The position numbers were made by a program, and so were the translations under genes. Below, one piece after another: positions 7,196 through 14,475 of a stretch of DNA of 42,311 nucleotides. The notes under the pieces are model-generated. The model had not been told where the DNA came from. It searched no databases and saw nothing but the letters and a program-made list of their open reading frames with translations. Every line of letters starts with the position of its first letter. The stretch's first letter is position 1. Source of the DNA: a virus; IMG/VR virus record IMGVR_UViG_3300025000_000203, positions 1 through 42,311 of that record; one strand, given 5' to 3'.

Positions 7196-7227
7196 AATAG
7201 AGAAAATAAATCTCTATTTTATTTTTT
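7194..7227 (+). terminator. Rho-independent terminator of the repressor operon
   Basis: Ten-base perfect stem (AAAATAGAGA 7194-7203 with TCTCTATTTT 7211-7220), 7-base loop, followed by ATTTTTT. The stem overlaps the last codon of the XRE gene. Confidence 0.9.
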
Positions 7228-7255
7228 AATCTAATAAACATATAAAATAAATGTA

Positions 7256-7492
7256 TTATGTATTTAAGCTCTTTATCCATTTCTCAGCAGCTAAACAGCA
7301 TCCTTCAAAACTATTGAATTTAATATCTTCATTCAAAGAAACATAAATAATATCGTTATCACGATCTATCTGAAAGTGATAGTAATATGTATCAGGCATA
7401 TAATAAATATACGCTTTACATCCTTTTGCTCATCTTGTTATGCTGACCCACGTAGGGTATACCTTACGCTTTAATATTCTTTTAAATTTCAT
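7256..7492 (-). pseudogene. Minus-strand small gene interrupted by TGA
   Basis: Read on the minus strand from ATG 7492 with GGAAG upstream, the frame encodes 20 residues (MKFKRILKRKVYPTWVSITR), a TGA at 7430-7432, then 57 more residues in the same frame (begins AKGCKAYIYYMPDTYYYHFQ, ends CLAAEKWIKSLNT) to TAA 7256-7258. The continuous protein-like composition on both sides shows one gene of about 78 codons split by a single nonsense codon; CGA or TGG to TGA would both be G:C to A:T changes. It is the only plus-opposing gene in the window and converges on the terminator at 7194. Read-through cannot be excluded. Confidence 0.6.
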
Positions 7493-7854
7493 TATGTCAC
7501 TTCCTTGATGATAAATTGGTTAAGCTATAAGTATATACGCAACAAAAACAAATTTTATGTAAGTATTTATCAGAATTTGCCGAATATTAATTAAATTATA
7601 TCATATATTTAATATATTATAAATAATTTAAGAGAATTTATCGTATTGATGGTAAGATATGGTAATATTTAGATATATTTAGTAATTTATAGAAAAATAT
7701 GGTAAAAATCAATAAAAATCAATAAAAATACTAAAAATCTTGTTTTCCTATATTCAGAAACCCTTGATTTATAAAGGTTTGCGGGATCGGAAATCATGAC
7801 AAAATAACTCTTTTGTGTCGAGTTAAATATTTGAAAAATAATTGAAAATAATGC
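7493..7854. promoter_or_regulatory. Non-coding switch region with short repeats
   Basis: No gene is visible. Contents: ATGGTAA at 7649, 7659 and 7699; the promoter-like 11-mer TATGGTAATAT at 7658-7668; a tandem AAAAATCAAT at 7704-7713 and 7714-7723 followed by two variant copies to 7741; and the repeat at 7758. Lying between a minus-strand gene and the rightward early promoter, it is the natural place for repressor binding; an iteron-type origin is an alternative. Confidence 0.5.
7758..7776 (+). repeat. 19-bp element AAACCCTTGATTTATAA-aG, copy 1
   Basis: AAACCCTTGATTTATAA at 7758-7774 is identical to 34544-34560. Here the sequence continues AGGTTT, making an inverted pair AAACC...GGTTT around the TTGATTTAT centre, reminiscent of a recombinase core site. 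No second inverted arm is complete at the other copy. Confidence 0.5.
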
Positions 7855-7883
7855 TTGCAATTATTTTTACATTGTGTTATTAT
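7855..7883 (+). promoter_or_regulatory. Promoter opening the rightward small-gene operon
   Basis: TTGCAA 7855-7860, 17-base spacer, TATTAT 7878-7883, followed by GGAGAGTG and the gene at 7935. Its position right after the switch region fits an early lytic promoter under repressor control. Confidence 0.7.
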
Positions 7884-7934
7884 ATGCGTAAGGTAAATTA
7901 AATAAGTTAAATATTAAGGAGAGTGAATAATTTA

Positions 7935-8084
7935 ATGAGTGTACATAATCAACCAGAGTGTTTAATCCCTCCAGATGGTGTATGTTTAAATCCACCTAGA
8001 CTATTTAATTTAAATTGTAAAGATTATAAGTATTTTGAGGGATGCACTAATAAGAAAAAAAGGAATTATAAGAAGGATAAATAA
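7935..8084 (+). CDS. Unknown 49-aa Cys-containing protein
   Basis: AAGGAGAGTG at 7917-7926 precedes ATG 7935. Four Cys are spaced as C-x7-C-x10-C-x8-C with a Pro-rich start (PECLIPPDGVCLNPPRL) and a very basic end (KKKRNYKKDK). It could bind zinc. First gene after the early promoter, hence probably among the earliest made. Confidence 0.6.
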   Translation: MSVHNQPECLIPPDGVCLNPPRLFNLNCKDYKYFEGCTNKKKRNYKKDK

Positions 8085-8141
8085 AACATTTGTAGAATAG
8101 ATATTATCATAACAATTAAAAATTAAGGAGGACTTTTAATA

Positions 8142-8387
8142 ATGAGAAAATTAAGTTCAATTGCACAGAGAATCAGTAATCTAACAGAGGAAGAAATTAA
8201 GCAAGCATTTGATGAAATTATGGAATATAATAGAAAATGTACACTTCCTTTAGATGCATTGGTTAGAAATATCAGAGATGAATATGCAAAAGAAATTAAT
8301 AATCAATATTGGGATATGCCATGTTTATTTACTGCAAATGAGATAACTTTTGAAATTGCAAAAAGACATTATGGTGTGGTAGAATAA
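8142..8387 (+). CDS. Unknown 81-aa acidic helical protein
   Basis: AAGGAGGAC precedes ATG 8142. Mostly helical (LTEEEIKQAFDEIMEYNRKC), soluble. No family recognised. Confidence 0.7.
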   Translation: MRKLSSIAQRISNLTEEEIKQAFDEIMEYNRKCTLPLDALVRNIRDEYAKEINNQYWDMPCLFTANEITFEIAKRHYGVVE

Positions 8388-8438
8388 ATAAGAATGATAA
8401 ATGATACTGACACTAAATATATGACAGGAGTATTGCAA

Positions 8439-8669
8439 ATGATCACAGACAACAATGAACCCAAAACATATATCATCTGTTCAGGAGATAATTCAGGGAA
8501 CATTGAAACATTAGATTATAGATGTCCCAAAGAAGGAATTAAAAAGGGTGATTGTAGAATTAATAGTAAAATATGTGAATATTATTTAGGAATTAAAAAT
8601 GATGGATTAAATTTTGATATGATGAATATCAAAGGATTTTGTGAGTATATATTGAATAATTTTAAGTAG
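8439..8669 (+). CDS. Unknown 76-aa Cys-rich protein
   Basis: ATG 8439 is chosen because ACAGGAG at 8424-8430 lies 8 bases upstream; an ATG at 8394 in the same frame has no ribosome site. Four Cys in the pattern C-x17-C-x9-C-x8-C (YRCPKEGIKKGDCR, KICEYYLG) suggest a small metal-binding fold. Ends in TAG. Confidence 0.6.
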   Translation: MITDNNEPKTYIICSGDNSGNIETLDYRCPKEGIKKGDCRINSKICEYYLGIKNDGLNFDMMNIKGFCEYILNNFK

Positions 8670-8694
8670 CGATTAAAGTAAAGGAGAACATAAT

Positions 8695-8943
8695 ATGAAG
8701 TCTAATTTCAAAATTATTTATGACATAATTATTGAACATAAACGTGAATTAAAAATAGTAGATGAAATTTTAATTGCAATAAAAAATGATGACATATCAT
8801 TTGAGAAATTATTTAAAATGTTGCAAACCGATGAAATATTATTTAATAGAAGTAGAGTAATGATTGGCACCACTGAAGGATTTGTAGAAGTAGACAGAAA
8901 AGAATGGATTACTGAGAAAATATGTGAATTAATGTTAGTTTAA
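8695..8943 (+). CDS. Unknown 82-aa helical protein
   Basis: AAAGGAG precedes ATG 8695. Two amphipathic helices (YDIIIEHKRELKIVDEILIA) followed by a short strand region. No motif recognised. Ends 16 bases before the HTH protein at 8960 and likely shares its messenger. Confidence 0.65.
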   Translation: MKSNFKIIYDIIIEHKRELKIVDEILIAIKNDDISFEKLFKMLQTDEILFNRSRVMIGTTEGFVEVDRKEWITEKICELMLV

Positions 8944-8959
8944 ATGAAAAGGTGGAATA

Positions 8960-9571
8960 ATGAAACCAATAAACAAAGAATTAATCATTAAAGTATGTAA
9001 ACATATAGTAGAATATAATCTTTCTTATAGAAAAACAGCAGATATATTTGGAATCAATTTTAAAACTGTTTATAATTATACACAAATGATTGAAAATATT
9101 GATTTCGAATTACATATAAAAGTCCAAAAATGTTTAAAAGAGAGAAAGGAAAAACATCATAAACATTTATTAAAAAACTTAAACAATATCTATAAAGAAA
9201 TTTGCGAATATTTTATTTGTGGAAGCACAATGAAACAAACTGGAATACATTTTAATTCTAGTAATCGCTCTATACATTATTTATTCCATAACTATGTTAA
9301 ATATAATGATTCTGAATTATATGTTATGATATTAGATATGATAGAGTTAAATAAACTTAAATCAATTAAGATACGCTCTGGAATAAGGAAGATGAAAAAT
9401 ATTGAAGAGAGATTGAATCTTTGTAAAACTATTGTTAGTGATAAATTAACTTTAAAAGCAACAAGTGAAATATTTGAGTTAGATGTAAAAACTATAAAAA
9501 GTTATATTAGTAGTATAAGAGATGTAGATTGCAAATTGTATAGTAATGTTTGTAAACATTTATGGAGATAA
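8960..9571 (+). CDS. Protein with three SpoIIID-like helix-turn-helix modules
   Basis: 203 residues. Module 1 (11-65) reads KHIVEYNLSYRKTADIFGIN followed by FKTVYNYTQMI and a basic helix KCLKERKEKHHKH; this is the layout of sporulation regulator SpoIIID (N-ATVRQTAK-FGVSKSTVHKD, then VRK-L-KNKAERH). Module 2 (77-135) keeps the frame but is diverged (EYFICGSTMKQTGIHFNSSN). Module 3 (152-203) reads VSDKLTLKATSEIFELDVKT, then IKSYISSIRDVDCKLYSNV. SpoIIID itself is about 90 residues with one module. A multi-headed DNA-binding protein that could touch sporulation-type sites or organise phage DNA is plausible. GTGG-type ribosome site AAAAGGTGG precedes ATG 8960. Confidence 0.65.
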   Translation: MKPINKELIIKVCKHIVEYNLSYRKTADIFGINFKTVYNYTQMIENIDFELHIKVQKCLKERKEKHHKHLLKNLNNIYKEICEYFICGSTMKQTGIHFNSSNRSIHYLFHNYVKYNDSELYVMILDMIELNKLKSIKIRSGIRKMKNIEERLNLCKTIVSDKLTLKATSEIFELDVKTIKSYISSIRDVDCKLYSNVCKHLWR

Positions 9572-9584
9572 GGAGAGATATATT

Positions 9585-9920
9585 ATGCTTCGTATAATCT
9601 ATTGTGAACAAGGCAATCAATATTCAGATTTTAATATTTTAGATAAAGCACAATTTATAATAGATGAATATAAAAAGAAAATTGAGCAAAATAATAGAGA
9701 CATAATTGTTAAAGTTTCTACAAGTAATATTATTCAGGCATTAAGAGTATTAGTTTCTAGAGATGAATTATCTATTTATGAGATTTATTTTGTATTCGGA
9801 GAACATGAAATAACTATGAATAAATATTGTGAATTTACAAAGCACCCAACAGGTTTCATGGATTGGGAACAGAAGTTTCTAAGAGAGATAATATATAAGA
9901 GATTAGGTAAAGAGTTATAA
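9585..9920 (+). CDS. Unknown 111-aa protein
   Basis: ATG 9585 with AAGGAGAG at 9570-9577; an upstream in-frame ATG at 9546 lies inside the previous gene and has no ribosome site. Alternating strands and helices, soluble, ends KFLREIIYKRLGKEL. No family recognised. Confidence 0.65.
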   Translation: MLRIIYCEQGNQYSDFNILDKAQFIIDEYKKKIEQNNRDIIVKVSTSNIIQALRVLVSRDELSIYEIYFVFGEHEITMNKYCEFTKHPTGFMDWEQKFLREIIYKRLGKEL

Positions 9921-9947
9921 GAAAATCTTTAAAAGGAGACTGTTATT

Positions 9948-10226
9948 ATGAATAACATTCAATTAGACATGATTGTTGAAACAAAATTATCAGTTATTGA
10001 ATTTAATAAAAAATTTATTGAATGGGTAGAATTTAATAATTGGACTTGTGGTGGAACAATGATTGAAGTAGATAATGATGGTAATAAAATTAAGAAAAGT
10101 AGTCTAAAGCAAACAATTATAAATCAACAGTATAAACTAGAAAACGCAAAACATTTAAAAAATATATCAATTAATTTGCCTGAAGTAGAGGATAGTTTGG
10201 CTGAAATATTATTTGATAACATTTAA
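9948..10226 (+). CDS. Unknown 92-aa protein, weakly YggL-like
   Basis: AAAAGGAGAC precedes ATG 9948. The segment FNKKFIEWVEFNNWTCGGTM resembles a core seen in small YggL-type proteins (helix then glycine turn), but length and ends differ. Function unknown. Confidence 0.6.
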   Translation: MNNIQLDMIVETKLSVIEFNKKFIEWVEFNNWTCGGTMIEVDNDGNKIKKSSLKQTIINQQYKLENAKHLKNISINLPEVEDSLAEILFDNI

Positions 10227-10243
10227 AAGGAGGAAACTTCGTA

Positions 10244-10420
10244 ATGAGTAAAATTACTAAAGAAGAATTTATAAAGTATTGTGCGGAATCAGAAGGATGT
10301 ACTGTGGAAGAAATTATGAAATATAATGAAATACATCCTTGTAATTGTGAATATCAAGGATGTAAAGGTTGGCGAGTAGAATTAAAAAAAGGTGCATTAT
10401 TTATTATAAGAGCAAAATGA
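10244..10420 (+). CDS. Unknown 58-aa protein with Cys cluster
   Basis: AAAGGAGG at 10227-10234 precedes ATG 10244; stop TGA 10418-10420. Contains HPCNCEYQGCKGW, a CxC-x4-C cluster with an earlier Cys, a possible zinc site. The next gene starts 18 bases later with its own ribosome site. Confidence 0.65.
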   Translation: MSKITKEEFIKYCAESEGCTVEEIMKYNEIHPCNCEYQGCKGWRVELKKGALFIIRAK

Positions 10421-10438
10421 ATTAAAAGGAGAATGATA

Positions 10439-10636
10439 ATGTTAAATAAAGAATATTCAATATCAGCAAGAATAGTATTAGAAAGTATGGTAGACCAAAA
10501 AATTGTTAAAGTAATTAAAAATGTTACAGTTTCAGATATTGTTTTTGAAGAAATAAAAGAGTTTTGTACTAATAATGAGAATATTATTATGAAGGAAATA
10601 GCAGATGATGAAATTCATATTAGTTTAAAAGATTAA
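10439..10636 (+). CDS. Unknown 65-aa protein
   Basis: ATG 10439 lies 7 bases after AAAAGGAG (10424-10431); the ATG at 10433 is too close. Beta-rich N-terminus (YSISARIVLESMVDQKIVKV) then a helix. No family recognised. Confidence 0.6.
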   Translation: MLNKEYSISARIVLESMVDQKIVKVIKNVTVSDIVFEEIKEFCTNNENIIMKEIADDEIHISLKD

Positions 10637-10656
10637 ATAAAAACTTATTTGATACT

Positions 10657-10800
10657 ATGCGTCCAAGTACAAAAACTTATATTAATAGATTTGGTAGTTG
10701 GAATAGAGCATTATTTAAAACTGATTTAATTGAAAAACCTGAGATTGAGAGTTATAAAGGTTATCATCCTTATACTGGTAAGAAGATTAAAAAAACATAG
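10657..10800 (+). pseudogene. Remnant of a homing endonuclease DNA-binding repeat (HNH_repeat type)
   Basis: No ribosome site precedes this frame, which is open from before 10639 to TAG 10798-10800. It encodes MRPSTKTYINRFGSWNRALF, the core of the repeat found at the ends of HNH homing endonucleases (PS-x3-Y-x3-FGSWN-AL), followed by a His/Lys-rich tail. It looks like the 3' end left after loss of the rest of a mobile endonuclease gene. Confidence 0.5.
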
Positions 10801-10828
10801 AAAGAAATAATATTAAGAAGGTGATTAA

Positions 10829-11068
10829 TTGAAAATTCCAAAATATATTAAGAATAAAATCAATAGAATGCTTGAACTCAAGGAATTAACCCATAAATTA
10901 AGTAAGGAAATTGATAATTGGTTAGAAGATAATGGTGTTGATACTCAATCTGAGAAATATATAGATGGTTTAGGTGTTAGACTTTTATATGCAGAATTAG
11001 TCAATGCTGATGAATTTGAAAATGAATTACAAAAATTTTTGAATGGTGAAGAAATTGGGTATGGTTAA
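10829..11068 (+). CDS. Unknown 79-aa helical protein
   Basis: TTG start at 10829 after AAGAAGGTG. A basic N-terminus (KIPKYIKNKINRMLELKELT) leads into acidic helices. No family recognised. It follows the endonuclease remnant. Confidence 0.6.
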   Translation: MKIPKYIKNKINRMLELKELTHKLSKEIDNWLEDNGVDTQSEKYIDGLGVRLLYAELVNADEFENELQKFLNGEEIGYG

Positions 11069-11120
11069 GATAGTTAAAACAAACCTTATATTTTATGATA
11101 AATGAGAGGAGAAAACAAAT

Positions 11121-11540
11121 ATGAATTTAAGATATAAAATATGGGATATACCTAATAAGCAATGGGTTAAACCTCCTTATTGTATAAATCAATATGGTGA
11201 TTTACAAGTTAAAGATATTATTTTTAATAATATGGAAGATTTTAAAGTTGTTCTTTTTACTGGATTTTATGACAGTAATAAAACAATAGAATTTCCTATA
11301 GGATGTCCAATATATGAAGGTCATATAATTAAAGATGATTCAAATATTTATGTTGTAAGATTTGGAAAATATCAGGCAAATAATAATATAGCATATAATA
11401 ATGAATTTGCTTATGGTTTTTGTATTGAATATATATCACCTAAAAGTATTGCTGAAATTATTGACCATGCTACTTATATTAGTTATGGAACAATAATAGG
11501 GCATGAATTAGAAAATCCTGAGTTATTAGAGTTTGTATAA
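11121..11540 (+). CDS. YopX family phage protein
   Basis: 139 residues. Starts with the YopX pattern MNLRYKIWDIPNKQWV, carries FTGFYDSNKTIEF, then GCPIYEGHIIKDD in the middle (usual form TGLKD-GKEIYEGDI), and ends IGHELENPELLEFV, matching the usual IGNIYENPELL ending. YopX proteins are common early phage proteins of unknown function with a beta-barrel fold; the family is named from SPbeta. GAGAGGAG precedes ATG 11121. Confidence 0.85.
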   Translation: MNLRYKIWDIPNKQWVKPPYCINQYGDLQVKDIIFNNMEDFKVVLFTGFYDSNKTIEFPIGCPIYEGHIIKDDSNIYVVRFGKYQANNNIAYNNEFAYGFCIEYISPKSIAEIIDHATYISYGTIIGHELENPELLEFV

Positions 11541-11577
11541 ATTCGGTATTTGATATAATTTAAGAAAGAGGTATTTT

Positions 11578-11931
11578 ATGAAAAATCAAGAAAAGTATTG
11601 TAAAGTTAAAGGTAAATATGGCAATAGAAATTGTATTTATTATGGTAGTTTTTCAGAATATATTGTAGATAATGGTTTAGGAGGTAAATCAAAATCATAT
11701 ATATTAATACTTAAATGTATTACATTTAATAGCGATTGGACTCCTTATAAATGGTTAGCATATGATTTAATAGACAATTATAAACCTATAAAAAGTGCTA
11801 ATGGAGCAAAGAAATATATTATTAGTTGTATGCATAAACATGATGAAAATATAGAATGGGTTGACGAACCTTTTAATGATATATATAATACAGATAATTC
11901 ACATTTTTTGAATCCTAATAAACTATATTAA
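11578..11931 (+). CDS. Unknown 117-aa basic protein
   Basis: GAAAGAGG precedes ATG 11578. Aromatic and Lys-rich, with Cys at four positions that do not form a clear CxxC pair. No family recognised. Probably same transcript as YopX. Confidence 0.65.
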   Translation: MKNQEKYCKVKGKYGNRNCIYYGSFSEYIVDNGLGGKSKSYILILKCITFNSDWTPYKWLAYDLIDNYKPIKSANGAKKYIISCMHKHDENIEWVDEPFNDIYNTDNSHFLNPNKLY

Positions 11932-11949
11932 CAAGGAGGATTTAGTATA

Positions 11950-12219
11950 ATGCGAAGTGAATTATGTTGGGAACAATGTGTGTATAGAGGCAATAAAGAA
12001 GAAAGAGAGAAATATTGCCATAAGTGTAATAATAAATCTGAATTTAAACCTTTAAATCCTCAATCTTATATAGATATTCAAAAATATAAAATTGTTACAC
12101 AATTAAAAACTTTTCTTTCTGATGTTAATGTTGTACAATATTTAGATGGTAATGAAATTAATATTATTGAAGAATTTATTAAGCAAATTGATAACATAGG
12201 TATAATTAAGGAGGAGTGA
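11950..12219 (+). CDS. Unknown 89-aa protein with N-terminal Cys cluster
   Basis: AAGGAGG precedes ATG 11950. The first 27 residues carry C-x3-C-x11-C-x2-C (CWEQCVYRG, YCHKCNNK), a likely zinc-binding head; the rest is helical and acidic. Its stop is followed after 7 bases by the next ATG. Confidence 0.7.
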   Translation: MRSELCWEQCVYRGNKEEREKYCHKCNNKSEFKPLNPQSYIDIQKYKIVTQLKTFLSDVNVVQYLDGNEINIIEEFIKQIDNIGIIKEE

Positions 12220-12226
12220 TAATATC

Positions 12227-12562
12227 ATGGCAATAAGCACAGTTGGAATTATAAAAGATAATATAGGACTATATAATATTCATAATTTTATCAAGAAAAA
12301 TATTGATATTAACGCAACAATAGAATCACAGAACGATAATAGTCATTATATTAATTTTAGTTATAAAGAAGAAAGTCGTATTATGCATTTATTTATGAAT
12401 TCACATGATTACAAATCTGATACTAAATATGATGGATTAGTAAATGTTGTGACATTAGGTTATTATGGGTATTCATGTGAAATTATTGAAAAGTTAGTTA
12501 AACATTTTGGTGGATGGTATATAGAAAATGATTGTGAATGTAAGGTTGAATATTATGAATAA
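12227..12562 (+). CDS. Conserved-looking 111-aa phage protein of unknown function
   Basis: AAGGAGGAG at 12208-12216 precedes ATG 12227. The start (MAISTVGIIKDNIG) and the end (EIIEKLVKHFGGWYIENDCE) are patterns I associate with a widespread small protein of Firmicute phages, but no function is known to me. Confidence 0.7.
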   Translation: MAISTVGIIKDNIGLYNIHNFIKKNIDINATIESQNDNSHYINFSYKEESRIMHLFMNSHDYKSDTKYDGLVNVVTLGYYGYSCEIIEKLVKHFGGWYIENDCECKVEYYE

Positions 12563-12592
12563 AAATTAAATTATTAAAGGAGAATAAATAAT

Positions 12593-12916
12593 ATGGGTTG
12601 GCAAATTAAAACAAACAATAAAGATCAGTGGAGTTTGTATTCCACTGTTACCGATGATAATATAGCAACATTTAAAACGCAAAAAGAATTAGTTAATTTT
12701 ATAACATTGGAGAAATTATACGAAGGCAAGAAAAAAGCGATAGAAACATTAATGACTTTTCCTTATGGGTGGAATGTTAATGATAAAAGAACTGTTGGTA
12801 ATTTTAGAGAGTTAACAAAACAATATTATGATTGGTTAGAATCTATTAATTCTCTTGACATTTATGAAAAATATTATAAGGCCATTGATAATAAATTAGA
12901 TGAATTGATGAGTTAA
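12593..12916 (+). CDS. Unknown 107-aa protein
   Basis: AAAGGAG precedes ATG 12593. Short strand hairpin at the N-terminus, then two long helices (YDWLESINSLDIYEKYYKAI). No family recognised. Confidence 0.65.
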   Translation: MGWQIKTNNKDQWSLYSTVTDDNIATFKTQKELVNFITLEKLYEGKKKAIETLMTFPYGWNVNDKRTVGNFRELTKQYYDWLESINSLDIYEKYYKAIDNKLDELMS

Positions 12917-12931
12917 AAAGGAGGAATTAAT

Positions 12932-13228
12932 ATGAAGAATATATTGAAAAATAAAATTAAAAATTATATAAACAAACAACCAATTTGTCCAAATATTGCA
13001 ATTATAAACGGTGAAAGAATTCAAGGAAAATATTTAGAAAATATAGATTTAATAGTTAAAATAAATACTAATGTTTTTGATGCTGGATTTTGCAATAGAG
13101 ATATTTGCAGAATAATCGGAGAAACAATTGATGGTAAACTTGTTGTTAAAAGATTAGAAGACTATAAAATAGGTGTTATTGAAACGAGCAAATTAACTTT
13201 GCTCGTTTGGGAGAAATATAATTTATAA
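12932..13228 (+). CDS. Unknown 98-aa protein
   Basis: AAAAGGAGG precedes ATG 12932. Basic N-terminal helix (NILKNKIKNYINKQ) and a beta-rich body. The last codons overlap an 11-base-pair hairpin (13182-13208) that could trim or end the upstream operon before the promoter at 13272. Confidence 0.65.
   Translation: MKNILKNKIKNYINKQPICPNIAIINGERIQGKYLENIDLIVKINTNVFDAGFCNRDICRIIGETIDGKLVVKRLEDYKIGVIETSKLTLLVWEKYNL
13182..13208 (+). repeat. 11-bp hairpin in the 3' end of a gene
   Basis: AAACGAGCAAA 13182-13192 pairs perfectly with TTTGCTCGTTT 13198-13208 around a 5-base loop. It is coding sequence, with no U-tract immediately after, but lies just before a promoter and could serve as a weak terminator or messenger end. 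Confidence 0.5.
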
Positions 13229-13271
13229 AATATTTATTATTAATTTATTAAAAATAATGTAAAATAAATGC

Positions 13272-13300
13272 TTGACAAAGTAATAGAATACAAATATAAT
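13272..13300 (+). promoter_or_regulatory. Sigma-A promoter
   Basis: TTGACA 13272-13277, 17-base spacer, TATAAT 13295-13300: a consensus promoter restarting the operon at the gene at 13325. Confidence 0.85.
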
Positions 13301-13324
13301 AATAAATAAAAAGGAGACTATATT

Positions 13325-13465
13325 ATGGCAACAGAACTTGAAATTAAAAGATTTATAAAAGGGAAAATAGTGAAAAGTTATAAATATGACTATGAAACAA
13401 ATAATCATATATTAGAATTTGAAGATGGGACTATACAAGTTTTATATGGTAGTATGAAATCTTAG
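13325..13465 (+). CDS. Unknown 46-aa protein
   Basis: AAAAGGAGAC precedes ATG 13325; stop TAG 13463-13465. A short beta-type protein ending ILEFEDGTIQVLYGSMKS. The frame stays open for 11 more codons after the TAG, so read-through would add a short tail reaching the ribosome site of the next gene. Confidence 0.55.
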   Translation: MATELEIKRFIKGKIVKSYKYDYETNNHILEFEDGTIQVLYGSMKS

Positions 13466-13505
13466 TTTGGTTTTGATTTTTATAAAATAGAAAGGTGATA
13501 TTTAT

Positions 13506-13736
13506 ATGGATAATAAAGTTGATGTAGCATTTGATGTAACAACATTGAAAATAGGCGATATAATTCATTATTTAACCCACGAAAACGGGAAATATTTTAT
13601 TGAACAAGGAGAAGTTAAAGAAGAAAATATTTATAAAGATGGAGTAGATGTTTGTGGGGATGGATGGAGACAGTATGTAGGGAAATGGTTTATTGAAGAA
13701 GTTGTGAGAGATGAGGAAGTTATATTTAAAAAATAA
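13506..13736 (+). CDS. Unknown 76-aa acidic protein
   Basis: GAAAGGTG precedes ATG 13506. Beta-rich, reads as a small SH3-like barrel (TLKIGDIIHYLTHENGKYFI). No family recognised. Confidence 0.65.
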   Translation: MDNKVDVAFDVTTLKIGDIIHYLTHENGKYFIEQGEVKEENIYKDGVDVCGDGWRQYVGKWFIEEVVRDEEVIFKK

Positions 13737-13804
13737 TAATATTTGAAGCAAATTTGGAATTTAACAAAAATTATTAAAACTATAAACAAAAGGAGATACT
13801 AATT

Positions 13805-14446
13805 ATGTCTAAAAAAATAATCAAGTGCGATTTATGTGGGTATCAATTTAAAGTATATCCAAAATTAGAAACAGAATATCGCGATTATGATGAATATGAT
13901 GTTACTAATTATTATCCTTTACCAGAAGAAAAAGTTCATTTAATTAATAATTACATATGTGATATATGTTATAATAATATAGGCAATATCGTAAAAGAAT
14001 CACTTATTAAAGCAGGAGAAGAATACATAAATAATTTACAACAAAGAAAAGATAAAGAGTATCAAAAATATTTGGAACAGATTAATAGATTAGAAGAAGT
14101 AAATAATTCAGTTAAATCTTATTATGAATTATTAAAATCAATAAATAATCTCTATGAGTTAGACAGTAATGTAGTTAGTAAAATAAAAAATGGTAAATAC
14201 CCTTATGCGCCAAGTGGCACATATTATTTAGAATCTGCGATTCACATTGAGAAAAAACTTAAATTAAATATGAAAAAGATAAGAGAATGGGAAAGTGAAT
14301 ATAATATTAATATAAAGAAATTGCCAGATAATTATAATATGTATGATTTAGTTACTAAAGAAAAATTTAAAGATATATTATTAGATTGTGAAATAGATGG
14401 AATGACATTGAAACAAGTTATGGAATTAGTTAATAGATTAAGTTAA
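13805..14446 (+). CDS. Zinc-knuckle coiled-coil protein of unknown function
   Basis: 213 residues. An N-terminal four-Cys site (CDLCGYQF at 8-15 and CDICYNN near residue 50) resembles a treble-clef zinc ribbon, followed by a charged coiled coil at about 75-130 (KEYQKYLEQINRLEEVNN) and a globular C-terminus. AAAGGAG precedes ATG 13805. No known family identified; possibly a nucleic-acid or protein-binding adaptor. Confidence 0.7.
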   Translation: MSKKIIKCDLCGYQFKVYPKLETEYRDYDEYDVTNYYPLPEEKVHLINNYICDICYNNIGNIVKESLIKAGEEYINNLQQRKDKEYQKYLEQINRLEEVNNSVKSYYELLKSINNLYELDSNVVSKIKNGKYPYAPSGTYYLESAIHIEKKLKLNMKKIREWESEYNINIKKLPDNYNMYDLVTKEKFKDILLDCEIDGMTLKQVMELVNRLS

Positions 14447-14475
14447 AAAAATTTAAATAGAAAGGGATAATTTTA

